From positions 1 through 48,812 of the forward strand of contig CAIMFT010000125.1 of assembly GCA_903840385.1 (NCBI GenBank): DNA of 48,812 nt. Reading direction: 5' to 3'. The notes beneath the pieces are model-generated. The model was not told the origin of the DNA, ran no database searches, and saw nothing but the letters and a program-made list of their open reading frames with translations. This document shows, piece by piece, positions 17,825-26,887 of the stretch. The position numbers and the translations under genes were made by a program. This DNA is from an uncultured Holophagaceae bacterium (GTDB lineage: Bacteria > Acidobacteriota > Holophagae > Holophagales > Holophagaceae). Position 1 is the stretch's first letter. The number at the start of each line of letters is the position of its first letter.

Positions 17825-19176
17825 GCCTCTGGTCCCTCCATCAGGTGGCCTCCCAGGTGGGTGGCGCCATCCACGGTGAAGGCTCCCTCGTCCCCGGGTC
17901 CCTGTCCCTGGACACCCGCACCCTCCAGCCCGGCGCCTGCTTCGTGGCCCTCAGGGCCGAGCGGGATGGCCACGACTTCGCGGCCCAGGCCGTGGCGAAG
18001 GGGGCAGTGGCCCTGTTGGTGGACCATCCCTTGGACCTGCCCTGTGCTCAGCTGGTCGTCCCGGACACCCTGGAGGCCCTGCAGGCCTGGGGCCGCACCC
18101 GGCTCGCGGCCGTGCGTCCTGGTCTGGTGCTGGGCGTCACGGGCAGCGTCGGAAAGACGGGCACCAAGGAGATGCTGGCCGAGGCCACCGGGGCCTGGCG
18201 CACCCTGGGGAACCGCAACAACACCCTGGGCATCCCCGAGGCCCTGGCCACCCTGCCGGAGGGCCTGAGCGGCGCTGTGCTGGAGATGGGCATGAGCACC
18301 CCCGGGGAGATCCGCTGCCTCACGGAGATCGCGCCCCTCGATGCCGGCCTCATCACCCTGGTGGGCACCTCCCACATCGAGAACTTCGCCGACGGCCAGC
18401 AGGGCATCGCCAGCGCCAAGGGTGAGCTGGTGGCGGGCCTGCGGAAGGGCGGCACCTGGGCGCACCTGGCCGCCGACCCCTGGTGCCAGTGGATCGCCCA
18501 GCAGCCCTGGGCCCGCCATGCCCAGCCGCTGCCTGTGGGCGACGGCGAGCCCTGGGGCTGGGAGGACTACGCCTCCCTGGGCGCCGTCGGTGGCACCTTC
18601 GTCCTGCGCACGCCCCGGGGCATGGTCCCCCTGCGCATCCAGCTTCCCGGCGAGCACCAGACCCGCAACGCAGCCCTGGCGGCGGCCCTGGCCCTCCACC
18701 TGGGCTTCGACGCAACCAGGGTGGCGGCGGGCCTCGCCGCCGTGGTGCCGGAGCCCGGCCGCGGCCGCCTCCATGCCCTTCCCGGCGGTGGCTGCCTGCT
18801 GGACGAGACCTACAACGCCAGCATGGACTCCATCCTGGCCTGCAGCCGCGCCCTGCTGCAGCTGCCGGGTGGCGAAGCCATCGCCGTGCTGGGCTCCATG
18901 CGCGAACTCGGTCCCGAGGCGCCCCGCATCCACCGGGAGACCGGGGCGGCCCTCAAGGCCCTGGGCCTCTCTCGCCTCTGGGCCTATGGCGACCACGCCG
19001 CCGACTTTGCCGAGGGCTTCGGCCTGCGGTCCCTGGCCTTCCCGGACTTCGACAGCCTGCGGGATGATGCGGCGGGACTCTCCGCAATCCCACCCGGAGC
19101 CCGTATCCTGGTAAAGGGCAGCCGGTACTGGCGCGCCGAGCGGGCCGTGGCTTGGCTGCTCGGTGAGCGGTCCTGA
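17821..19176 (+). CDS. murF: UDP-N-acetylmuramoyl-tripeptide--D-alanyl-D-alanine ligase MurF
   Basis: A 451-residue Mur ligase that adds D-Ala-D-Ala to the muramoyl tripeptide in the cytoplasm. It begins with a UDP-substrate domain (SLDTRTLQPGACFVALRAERDGHDF). The ATP loop reads GVTGSVGKTGTKEML near 105-119; a KTGT form instead of KTTT also occurs in other MurF proteins. LGNRNNTLGIP, LEMGMSTPGEI and the C-terminal YNASMDSI plus LGSMRELG complete the family pattern. It starts inside the tsaC stop (ATGA). Confidence 0.96.
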   Translation: MSLWSLHQVASQVGGAIHGEGSLVPGSLSLDTRTLQPGACFVALRAERDGHDFAAQAVAKGAVALLVDHPLDLPCAQLVVPDTLEALQAWGRTRLAAVRPGLVLGVTGSVGKTGTKEMLAEATGAWRTLGNRNNTLGIPEALATLPEGLSGAVLEMGMSTPGEIRCLTEIAPLDAGLITLVGTSHIENFADGQQGIASAKGELVAGLRKGGTWAHLAADPWCQWIAQQPWARHAQPLPVGDGEPWGWEDYASLGAVGGTFVLRTPRGMVPLRIQLPGEHQTRNAALAAALALHLGFDATRVAAGLAAVVPEPGRGRLHALPGGGCLLDETYNASMDSILACSRALLQLPGGEAIAVLGSMRELGPEAPRIHRETGAALKALGLSRLWAYGDHAADFAEGFGLRSLAFPDFDSLRDDAAGLSAIPPGARILVKGSRYWRAERAVAWLLGERS

Positions 19177-19232
19177 AGTCGCTGTCCTGACTCTGCCTTC
19201 GTCGGTCTTTCCCCTTCGGTTATTGGATACCC

Positions 19233-20321
19233 ATGCTGCCCTGGCTTCTGCACCCCTTCCGCGACATCATTCCCGGCTTCTCGGTCTTCCGGTATGTGAC
19301 CTTCCGCACGGCCCTGGCCGCAGCCACGGCCATGGTGCTGAGCCTGCTGCTGGGTCCCCCGGTGATCCGCATGCTCACGGCCCTGAAGATGGGCCAGCAC
19401 ATCCGTGAAGAGGGGCCGGAGCACCACCAGAAGAAGGCCGGCACCCCCACCATGGGCGGGGTCCTCATCCTGCTGGTGATCACGGTCTCCACCCTGCTGT
19501 GGTGCGACCTCAAGAGCGGGCCCATCTGGGTGGCCTTGCTGGCCCTCCTGGGCTTCGGTGCGGTGGGTGCCTTCGATGATGCCAAAAAGCTCCTGAAGCA
19601 GCAGAACCTGGGCCTCACCAGCCTGCAGAAGATGGCCCTCCTGACGGCCATCTCGCTGCTGGTGGCCTGGCTCATCCTGCACTTCGGCCTGCGGGGCAGT
19701 GCCACCAGCCACTTGTCTGTGCCCTTCTTCAAGAACTTCCGACCCAACGTGGGCATCTTCCTCATCCCCTGGATCTGGCTGGTGATGGTGGGGACCAGCA
19801 ATGCCGTGAACCTCACGGATGGCCTGGATGGCCTGGCCATCGGGGGCACGCTCATCGTGTCCATCACCTACGCGATCCTTGCCTACGTGGTGGGCCATGC
19901 CAAGATCGCCGCCTACCTGGCGGTGCCCTTCGTGCCGGGTGGCGCCGAGCTGTCCGTGTTCATGGGCGCCATGGCGGGGGCCTGCCTGGGCTTCCTCTGG
20001 TACAACGCCCATCCGGCCGAGATCTTTATGGGCGATACCGGCTCCCTGGCCTTGGGTGGGGCGCTGGGCACGGTGGCTGTGATCGTGAAGCAGGAGCTCC
20101 TGCTGGTCATCGCCGGCGGCCTGTTCGTGCTGGAGGCGGTGAGCGTCATCCTGCAGGTGGGCAGCTTCAAGCTGCGGGGCGGCAAGCGCATCTTCCGCAT
20201 GGCCCCCTTCCACCACCACCTGGAGCTGGGTGGTCTGCAGGAGACCAAGGTCGTGATCCGCATGTGGATCACCGCCATCGTCTGCTCGATCCTGGCCCTC
20301 AGCTCCCTGAAGCTGCGATAG
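19233..20321 (+). CDS. mraY: phospho-N-acetylmuramoyl-pentapeptide-transferase MraY
   Basis: A 362-residue polytopic inner-membrane enzyme that transfers phospho-MurNAc-pentapeptide to undecaprenyl phosphate, forming lipid I. It has about ten hydrophobic segments. Catalytic landmarks are the AFDDAKK motif near 112-118, VNLTDGLDGLAIG near 189-201, the FMGDTGSLALGG loop near 264-275 and the RMAPFHHHLELGG histidine cluster near 325-337. A 56-base gap separates it from murF. Its 3' end overlaps the convergent EAL gene by 23 bases. Confidence 0.97.
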   Translation: MLPWLLHPFRDIIPGFSVFRYVTFRTALAAATAMVLSLLLGPPVIRMLTALKMGQHIREEGPEHHQKKAGTPTMGGVLILLVITVSTLLWCDLKSGPIWVALLALLGFGAVGAFDDAKKLLKQQNLGLTSLQKMALLTAISLLVAWLILHFGLRGSATSHLSVPFFKNFRPNVGIFLIPWIWLVMVGTSNAVNLTDGLDGLAIGGTLIVSITYAILAYVVGHAKIAAYLAVPFVPGGAELSVFMGAMAGACLGFLWYNAHPAEIFMGDTGSLALGGALGTVAVIVKQELLLVIAGGLFVLEAVSVILQVGSFKLRGGKRIFRMAPFHHHLELGGLQETKVVIRMWITAIVCSILALSSLKLR

Positions 20322-21054
20322 GCCGGGGGCGGGACGGCCAGGGCTGGCCGAGGATGTAGCCCTGCCCCCAGGGCACCCCTGCGTCGATGACGGACTCCAG
20401 CTCTTCGAGGGTCTCGATGCCCTCGGCAATGAAGCCAATGCGCATGGCACTGGCGAAGTGGGCCAGGGCGTTGAGCAGGGCGGCCTGATACGGACGGCGG
20501 TGGGCCTGATGGACCAGGCTGCGGTCCGCCTTGATGAAGTCCGGGGCCAGCAGGGCCATGTGGGAGAGGCTGGCCACACCGGCGCCCAGGTCATCCACCG
20601 CCACCCGCAGGCCCATCTCGCGGAGGCGTACCACGTAGCCCTGGAGGGCCTCGAGGTCGTGGACCCGCTGGGCCTCGGTGAACTCCATCACCACCCGGTC
20701 CGGGCCGAAGGGCAGGGCCTCCATCCAGCGGGGCAGGCTGGCCCAGAAGCCCGGGGCCTCGAGGCTCACTGGCTCCAGGTTCACGAAGTGCAGGTGGCTG
20801 CCGTCACCGTCCCGGGCGATGGTCTGGAAGGTGGCCTCGAGGAAGGTGAGGTCCAGGGCCAGGCGGTCCGCTGAGGTCAGTGAGGGATGCTGCAGGAGGG
20901 GGCCGACGGCGTGGGTCTTGCCATCTTCGTCCTCGTGCCGAGCCAGGTATTCGAGGGCCATGAGGCGATTGTCCGAAAGCCGATACATGGGCTGGACATG
21001 GGGAACGATGTTGGCGTCGCCACGCAGCATGCGCTCCAGGATGCCCTTGGGCAT
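20299..21054 (-). CDS. stand-alone EAL-domain protein (putative c-di-GMP phosphodiesterase)
   Basis: A 251-residue single EAL domain. The name-giving motif reads EYL at 35-37, yet the residues that bind metal and substrate are kept: E35, N92 (NLEP), E124 (MEFTE), D154-D155 (VDDLGAG), K175 (IKAD), E211 and Q231 (WGQGY). Activity against c-di-GMP is thus plausible. There is no membrane or sensor domain. The ATG at 21054 is favoured over GTG at 21060 because GGAGAG lies 5 bases before it. The gene is inserted in reverse orientation between mraY and murD, overlapping mraY by 23 bases, and diverges from murD. Confidence 0.9.
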   Translation of the reverse strand: MPKGILERMLRGDANIVPHVQPMYRLSDNRLMALEYLARHEDEDGKTHAVGPLLQHPSLTSADRLALDLTFLEATFQTIARDGDGSHLHFVNLEPVSLEAPGFWASLPRWMEALPFGPDRVVMEFTEAQRVHDLEALQGYVVRLREMGLRVAVDDLGAGVASLSHMALLAPDFIKADRSLVHQAHRRPYQAALLNALAHFASAMRIGFIAEGIETLEELESVIDAGVPWGQGYILGQPWPSRPRPIAASGS

Positions 21055-21163
21055 GTTCACTCTCCACCACGACCCAGGGTCTTCGGGGATTGTAGCGCTT
21101 CGAATGCGCCGCGTCCCCCCTTGGGTACGGCGGATCGGGCTAACCTGGAAGGTGGGAGGCGGC

Positions 21164-22489
21164 ATGCGCACCGTGGTCGTGGGGGCAGGACGTTCAGGCT
21201 TGGCGGCAGCGCGCTTCCTGGCGGCGCAGGGAATGCCCGTGGTGCTGACGGACCTGCGGTCGAGCCCAGATGCTGAGCTGGAACGAGAGCTGGCCCGGGC
21301 GGGCATTCCTGGCGTGTGGGGCGACCATCCCTTGGTGCTCCTGGATGAATGCACCGAGGTGGTGGCGAGTCCTGGCATCCCGCGCACGGCACCCTTCCTG
21401 GCGGAGGCCCTGCGGCGGGGCATTCCGGTGGTGGGCGAAGTGGAAGTGGCCCATCGGCACCTGCGCCGCAGCGGCACTGGCCGGGTGCTGGCCGTGACGG
21501 GGACCAACGGCAAGAGCACCACCACCGACCTCACCGCGCACCTGCTGCGGGCCTCCGGTCGCCCGGCGGTCGCCTGCGGCAACCTGGGCCTGCCCTTCCT
21601 GGAGGCCGTCCAGCACGCTGCCCCGGACACCGTCTTCGTGGTGGAGCTGAGCAGCTACCAGCTGGAGTCCGTGCAGGCCTTCCGAGCGGATGCTGCGGCC
21701 TTCCTGAACCTCACCGAAGACCACCTGGCACGGCACGGCACCATGGACACCTATCGGCGCACCAAGCTGCGGGTCTTCGAGCGGCAGGGTGCCGGTGACC
21801 TGCGGGTGGTCCCCGCCGCCCATCCGGAGTGGTGGCAGGATGCACCAGGTGCCGCGCCCAGCGCCCGCTTTGGCTGGTCGCCCTGCGAGGCCTGGTGTGC
21901 TGGGGACGGCCTGCTCTACCTGGAGGGCGAAGTCCTCCTGCCTCGCACGGACCTGCGGATTCCCGGCGACCACAACGTGGAGAACGCCCTGGCGGCGGCC
22001 CTGCTGGCCCGCCATGCGGGCGCCTCCCGGGACGGCCTCCGGGCGGGCCTGCGCAGCTACCCGGGCCTGGCCCACCGCATGGTCCTCTGCGGGGAGCGGG
22101 GCGGGGTGCGGGCCTACAACGACTCCAAGGGCACCAACGTGGACGCCACCCTCACCGCCATCCATGCGCTGCCGGGTCCTCTGGTGCTGCTGCTGGGCGG
22201 GACCGACAAGGGGGCCAGCTATGCGCCCCTGCGAGCGGCCCTGGCGGGCAAGCTGCGCCGCCTGATCTTCCTGGGGGAGGCCATCCCCCAGCTGGTGCGG
22301 GACCTGGGGGACCTGCCCCACGAGGTGGTGCCAGCCTTCGATGCCGCCGTCCAGACCGCCCTCGACCTGGCCCAGCCCGGTGATCAGGTGCTGCTCAGCC
22401 CCGCCTGCGCCAGCTTCGACCAGTTCGCCAACTTTGAGCAGCGGGGCGACCACTTCGAGTCCCTCATCCAAGCCTGGAGCGCTTCATGA
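21164..22489 (+). CDS. murD: UDP-N-acetylmuramoyl-L-alanine--D-glutamate ligase MurD
   Basis: A 441-residue Mur ligase that adds D-glutamate to UDP-MurNAc-L-Ala. The N-terminal Rossmann domain begins VVVGAGRSGLAAA, and PGIP lies near 70-73. The ATP loop is TGTNGKSTT at 112-120, followed by ELSSYQLE, NLTEDHLARHGTM and the C-terminal LSPACASFDQFANFEQRGDHF typical of MurD. GGGAGG (21154-21159) precedes the ATG by 4 bases. It needs its own promoter because the EAL gene separates it from mraY; the next gene starts inside its stop codon (ATGA). Confidence 0.97.
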   Translation: MRTVVVGAGRSGLAAARFLAAQGMPVVLTDLRSSPDAELERELARAGIPGVWGDHPLVLLDECTEVVASPGIPRTAPFLAEALRRGIPVVGEVEVAHRHLRRSGTGRVLAVTGTNGKSTTTDLTAHLLRASGRPAVACGNLGLPFLEAVQHAAPDTVFVVELSSYQLESVQAFRADAAAFLNLTEDHLARHGTMDTYRRTKLRVFERQGAGDLRVVPAAHPEWWQDAPGAAPSARFGWSPCEAWCAGDGLLYLEGEVLLPRTDLRIPGDHNVENALAAALLARHAGASRDGLRAGLRSYPGLAHRMVLCGERGGVRAYNDSKGTNVDATLTAIHALPGPLVLLLGGTDKGASYAPLRAALAGKLRRLIFLGEAIPQLVRDLGDLPHEVVPAFDAAVQTALDLAQPGDQVLLSPACASFDQFANFEQRGDHFESLIQAWSAS

Positions 22490-23892
22490 CCGACCTTGCC
22501 GCAGCCCTCCAGAACCTGCTGGGAGCCGATGCCGTGCTCACGGAGCGGGCTGACCTGGTCCGCTACGAAGAGGGGTGGCGCTATGGGAAGGGCAGTGCCC
22601 TCCTGGCTGTGCGCCCCGCCACTGCCGAGCAGGTGGCAGCCTGCCTGGCCCTCTTTCGGGCTGCCGGGGTGCAGGTTGTGCCCCAGGGTGCCAACACGGG
22701 CCTGGTGGGTGCCTCCACGCCCGATGCCAGTGGCCGCATGGCCGTGCTCAGCCTGGAGCGCCTCAACCGGCGCCTGGAGGTGGACCCCGTGGACCGCACG
22801 GTGCTGGTGGACGGTGGCGTCCTGCTCAGCGGCCTGAATGCGGCCCTCCAGCCCCATGGCCTCATGTTCCCCATCGACCTGGGTGCCGACCCCTCCATCG
22901 GTGGCATGATCGCCACCAACACCGGCGGCACGCGCCTGCTGAAGTACGGCGATGTGCGCCACAACCTGCTGGGCATCGAGGTGGCCCTGCCGGACGGAAC
23001 CCTCGTGGGGGACCTCAACCGCCTGCGGAAGAACAACACGGGCCTGGATCTGAAGCAGCTGTTCGTGGGCACCAGCGGCACCTTTGGCGTCATCACCGGC
23101 GCCGTGGTGCAGGCGGTGCCGGTGCCCGCCCAGCGGGCCGCCGCCCTGGTGGGCTGCGGGGAGGGCGAGGTCGCCCTGGCCCTGCTGCGGGCCCTGGAGC
23201 GGGACCTGGCGGATGTGCTCACCGCCTTCGAGGTGATCAGCGCCGGCGCCTTCGCACCGGTCTTTGCCCACACGGAAGGCCTGCGCAATCCCTACGGCAA
23301 CAGCGCCCCACCCGCCTACACGGTCCTGGTGGAGCTGGCCTCCACCCTGCCACCCGCCGCCCTGGACCTGGGCTCGCTGCTGGAGGAGCGCCTGGGCGCC
23401 TTCCTGGAGACCGCCGAGGGGGAGGCCGTCACGGATGTGTTCATGGGTCGCCCCGAGGACTTCTGGGCCATCCGCCACCATGTGAGTGAGAGCCTGCGGG
23501 CGGAGGGCAAGGTGCTGGCCTTCGACGTGAGCGTGCCCCGCAGCCGCATGGCCGCCTTCACCGAGGCCGCCCGGGCCCTGCTGGTAGCGGACTTCCCCTT
23601 CGTGCGCTGCTGCGACTTCGGCCACTGGGGCGATGGGGGCACCCACCTGAACCTGGTGTGGAAGGACGCCGAGTCACCCATGCCCTCGGCTGAGCTGGTA
23701 CCGGTCCTCCAGACCCGCATCTACGATCTCGCGGTGAAGGGCTTCGCCGGCAGCTACAGCGCCGAGCACGGCGTAGGCCCGCACAACCAGCGCTTCTACG
23801 AGGCCTACACCCCCGCCTCAGCCCAAGCCGTCAACGCCGCCCTCAAGACCCACCTGGATCCCGATGGCATCCTGGGGACAACCAAGCTCTGA
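22486..23892 (+). CDS. FAD-linked dehydrogenase of the D-lactate / D-2-hydroxyglutarate dehydrogenase type
   Basis: A 468-residue PCMH-type FAD protein. The FAD-binding half has PQGANTGLVGAS near 65-76, LGADPSIGGMIATNTGGTRLLKYGDVR near 127-153 and FVGTSGTFGVIT. The C-terminal FAD-oxidase domain ends with CCDFGHWGDGGTHLNLVW and SAEHGVGPHNQRFYEAYTP, a pattern close to D-2-hydroxyglutarate dehydrogenases and GlcD/Dld-like enzymes that oxidise D-2-hydroxyacids. No iron-sulfur motif is present. The exact substrate cannot be read from the sequence. Translation is coupled to murD (ATGA) although its metabolic role seems unrelated. Confidence 0.9.
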   Translation: MTDLAAALQNLLGADAVLTERADLVRYEEGWRYGKGSALLAVRPATAEQVAACLALFRAAGVQVVPQGANTGLVGASTPDASGRMAVLSLERLNRRLEVDPVDRTVLVDGGVLLSGLNAALQPHGLMFPIDLGADPSIGGMIATNTGGTRLLKYGDVRHNLLGIEVALPDGTLVGDLNRLRKNNTGLDLKQLFVGTSGTFGVITGAVVQAVPVPAQRAAALVGCGEGEVALALLRALERDLADVLTAFEVISAGAFAPVFAHTEGLRNPYGNSAPPAYTVLVELASTLPPAALDLGSLLEERLGAFLETAEGEAVTDVFMGRPEDFWAIRHHVSESLRAEGKVLAFDVSVPRSRMAAFTEAARALLVADFPFVRCCDFGHWGDGGTHLNLVWKDAESPMPSAELVPVLQTRIYDLAVKGFAGSYSAEHGVGPHNQRFYEAYTPASAQAVNAALKTHLDPDGILGTTKL

Positions 23893-23905
23893 GCCTTTGC
23901 CAATC

Positions 23906-23939
23906 AAAAAAAGGCACCCGCTTGCGGGTGCCTTTTTTT
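23906..23939. terminator. bidirectional terminator between the dcw cluster and ccsA
   Basis: Perfect 16-bp inverted repeat: seven A plus GGCACCCGC, a TT centre, then GCGGGTGCC plus seven T. It lies between two convergent genes and can end transcription from both. Confidence 0.95.
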
Positions 23940-23957
23940 GCCGTGGGAAAACTGCCC

Positions 23958-25727
23958 CTAGGCGCGTGCCCCCGGCCGGGGTTCCCAGAAGCGCGAGGGT
24001 GCCCAGCAGATGCCCATGAGGACCAACTGGCTGCTGCAGAAGCCCAGGAGGGCCCAGAAGGCCTGGTCCATGAAGCCGTAGGAGTGGAGACCCACGCCCA
24101 GCATGTTCACACCGAACCAGGAGAGGGCGGTGATGACATTGCCGAAGATGGCCATCACCATGATGCCCCGATCCCGCACATAGCCAGCCAGGCGGGCGTG
24201 GAGGATGATGGCGTTCCACAGCACGATGAGGAGGGCGCCGTTCTCCTTGGGATCCCAGCCCCAGAAGCGGCCCCAGGACTGGTCGGCCCAGATGCCACCC
24301 AGCACGGTGCCCACGAAGCTGAAGAACAGGGCGAAGCAGATGATGCCGAAGGCCATGTCGGACAGGGCCCGGTCGGTCTCGGGATCCGGCACGGTGATGA
24401 TGTGCTTGCGCAGGGCATAGGCGATGGCGATGGCCCCCGCCAGGAAGGTCCCGGAGTAGCCAATGGTGATGGTCACCACATGGGTGGCCAGCCAGAAGTT
24501 GGAGTCCAGCACGGCCCGCATCATCTCCATGGTGTCGCCCGACTCGCCCAGGTGCTGGGCCACGATGAGGGAGGCGAAGCCGAAGAGCGAGGCCGTGGCT
24601 GTGCCAAAGCCGTTGCGGTACATCTTCTCGATGATGAGACCGAGGACGACGATGCCCCAGCCCACGAAGACCGCAGAGGAGTAGAGGTTGGTGACCGGGG
24701 GGCGGCCCTGGAGGATGATGCGGAAGAACAGGCCCAGGGTCTGCACGATGGTGCCAGCGAAGAGCAGGCCGAAGGCCGTGGGTCGCAGGAGCTCAGGCTT
24801 CCACACCCAGGACACACAGACCGCCAGGAAGGCCGCCAGGACGATGATCATGCCGGCAAAGAAGGGCTGGGCCCGGTTGTACACCACCTCGCGGTTGGCG
24901 TGCCCGAGGGCATCCGGCTTGAGGCCGTTGACGAGGGTCTTCATCTCCGCCAGAGCGGCGTTGAAGGCGGCGGGGTTGTTGGCCACGTAGGCGGCGTTGA
25001 GCTTGGCCATGGGGATCAGGCCTGGGTGCAGAGCGCCGCCGGTGCCGGCGGCCGTGAGGGCCTGCCCGATGCTCTGCCAGGCCTCCGGAGGGGCACCTGC
25101 CAGGGGGGGCAGGATGCGGAAGTGGGCCAGCTGCGTCAGGTCTGCGTGGCGGGGCGCCGCATCGGCACCACCCAGGGACTGGAGCTCCCAGCCAAGGCCC
25201 GGAGAGCCGGCCAGCTGCAGGGTGTTGCGCAGCCTGTAGTAGAGGAAGACCCGGTCGAAGAGGTTGGCAATGGCGCTCTGGAAGCGGGTGCGCTTCTGGG
25301 GAGTCACGGCCTGAGCATTGGCGGCCTGCTTCTGGATCTCGTCCAGGTGGGGGCCCAGCTCGGTGAAGCTGAAGTAGTTGCGGTTCTTGGTCTGCTTGGC
25401 ACCGATGAGGCCCAGCACTTCCAGGTCGTCGATCACGAAGATCTGCTGGGCGTCGGCCACCTGCGGACGGTACATCAGGTCCAGCACCCACTCATCCGGA
25501 CCGATATTGCGACCCTCGTGGCGGAAGCCCTGGCGGCTGTGGATGACCAGGAGGGCATTGCGAGCCACGGAGTCCAGTGGCTTGACGCGGCCGCCTTCGA
25601 GGATGGGCAGGTTGCCGTAGCCGGCGACATCGAAGCCACGAGCCTTACCGGGGGGGAGGGCGAAGGTGATGGCCAGGAGCAGGGCTAGGCCCCCTGCGAT
25701 CCAGGCGAGGTGCTTGGTGAAGTTCAT
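23958..25727 (-). CDS. ccsA: System II cytochrome c biogenesis protein CcsA (haem handling and ligation)
   Basis: A 589-residue membrane protein. An N-terminal anchor is followed by a periplasmic part of some 230 residues starting with LPILEGGRVKPLDSVARNALL, a form seen in fused or long CcsA proteins. Then come multiple membrane helices and the haem-handling WGRFWGWDPKENGALL motif (WWD-like), with conserved histidines such as the one in ATHVVTITIGYSG. CcsA with ResB exports haem and attaches it to CXXCH cysteines outside the membrane. It lies 2 bases after resB. This matches the multihaem cytochromes at the right end of the window. Confidence 0.92.
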   Translation of the reverse strand: MNFTKHLAWIAGGLALLLAITFALPPGKARGFDVAGYGNLPILEGGRVKPLDSVARNALLVIHSRQGFRHEGRNIGPDEWVLDLMYRPQVADAQQIFVIDDLEVLGLIGAKQTKNRNYFSFTELGPHLDEIQKQAANAQAVTPQKRTRFQSAIANLFDRVFLYYRLRNTLQLAGSPGLGWELQSLGGADAAPRHADLTQLAHFRILPPLAGAPPEAWQSIGQALTAAGTGGALHPGLIPMAKLNAAYVANNPAAFNAALAEMKTLVNGLKPDALGHANREVVYNRAQPFFAGMIIVLAAFLAVCVSWVWKPELLRPTAFGLLFAGTIVQTLGLFFRIILQGRPPVTNLYSSAVFVGWGIVVLGLIIEKMYRNGFGTATASLFGFASLIVAQHLGESGDTMEMMRAVLDSNFWLATHVVTITIGYSGTFLAGAIAIAYALRKHIITVPDPETDRALSDMAFGIICFALFFSFVGTVLGGIWADQSWGRFWGWDPKENGALLIVLWNAIILHARLAGYVRDRGIMVMAIFGNVITALSWFGVNMLGVGLHSYGFMDQAFWALLGFCSSQLVLMGICWAPSRFWEPRPGARA

Positions 25728-25729
25728 GA

Positions 25730-26887
25730 TCAGCCCTCCAGCTTTTCCTGCCGGCGCTTCAGCGAGCGGCGAAGGACGATGGTGAAGTGTACGAGCAGGC
25801 CCAGGGAGACCAGCACGCAGGACACATACGGGAGCAGCCAGCCGGGATTTTCAACCACAGAGAGAACCGAGAGGGTGTCGTTCTTGCCAAAGCTTGCCTG
25901 GTAGAAGGTCTTGCCCTCGTAGCGCAGGGGCTGGTTCATGAAGATCAGCACCTCGCGGGACTCCTTGCGGGAGGGGTTCACCACCTGGACCAGGCTGGAG
26001 AAGTTCTTCGGAATGTCAGTGCCCGGGTAGACATCGTGGCGGAACTGCTTGAGGGTGAAGGCGTAGGGCAGGTACTGGCGCAGGAGGCGCATGGACAGGG
26101 TGTAGGCCCGGCCTTCGTGGACAAAGCCCTGGGGCGCACCGAGGGCGTTGGACACCAGCCACACGCCCAGGCTCCGGCCACCGGCCAGGACTTCGACAAA
26201 GGCTGAGACCTGATTGACCTCGCCGTCGGCGGTGGCCGTGGGGCGCTCCACGACCTGCACGCCGGGTCCCACCCCGGCGGTGGCCAGAGAGGTCTGGCCC
26301 GCAGGCAGGTTGGCCAGCTCGGCGTTGGGGAAGAACTTCTTCACGCTGAGGGTGACGGGAGTGCCGGGAACAGGGATGGGGCGGTTCTTGGAGAGCAGGG
26401 ACTCAGGGATGGAGTGGACATCGTCATAGGCCGGATCGGTGACGTCGACGAGGGCCAACTCCATGGTCTTGTAGCTCGAGACATAGTTGACGGTCTGGCC
26501 CACCTCGATGGAGAGGTTGGTGTCCACCTGCATCATGCCGGCCACGAACTCGCCTGCGAACAGGATGATCAGGCCCAGGTGGACCAGCCACATGCCGGCC
26601 TTGGCCCAGGTGCGCTTCATGTCGAGGGTCTTGGCCATGAGGTTGCAAGCCAGGATCAGGCCTACCAGGGCGCCCCCCGGGAAGATGGGCACACGGAAGG
26701 GCACCAGGGAGAAGTCCCCCCACACGATGAAGCTGCGCATGTAGGCGTTCACGGCACCGGCGGTGCCCATCTCCACCTGGGCCAGGGTGCAGAGCAGCAC
26801 CAGGCACATGAGGAGCGCCAGCATGACGATGGTCACCTGGAACGACTTGAGGAGAGACCAGAAGCGGGAGGCGTATGTCTTAATCAA
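25730..26887 (-). CDS. resB: ResB-like cytochrome c biogenesis protein
   Basis: A 385-residue protein with three hydrophobic segments near the N-terminus (FQVTIVMLALLMCLVLLCTLAQ; VPIFPGGALVGLILACNLMAK; AGMWLVHLGLIILFAGEFV), a large periplasmic domain and a C-terminal membrane helix (PGWLLPYVSCVLVSLGLLVHFTIVL). The motif FYQASFGKN resembles the usual FYQSSY segment of ResB proteins. It partners CcsA in System II haem ligation. Its start overlaps the end of the upstream lipoprotein gene by 8 bases, and ccsA follows after 2 bases, so the three genes form one operon. Confidence 0.9.
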   Translation of the reverse strand: MIKTYASRFWSLLKSFQVTIVMLALLMCLVLLCTLAQVEMGTAGAVNAYMRSFIVWGDFSLVPFRVPIFPGGALVGLILACNLMAKTLDMKRTWAKAGMWLVHLGLIILFAGEFVAGMMQVDTNLSIEVGQTVNYVSSYKTMELALVDVTDPAYDDVHSIPESLLSKNRPIPVPGTPVTLSVKKFFPNAELANLPAGQTSLATAGVGPGVQVVERPTATADGEVNQVSAFVEVLAGGRSLGVWLVSNALGAPQGFVHEGRAYTLSMRLLRQYLPYAFTLKQFRHDVYPGTDIPKNFSSLVQVVNPSRKESREVLIFMNQPLRYEGKTFYQASFGKNDTLSVLSVVENPGWLLPYVSCVLVSLGLLVHFTIVLRRSLKRRQEKLEG

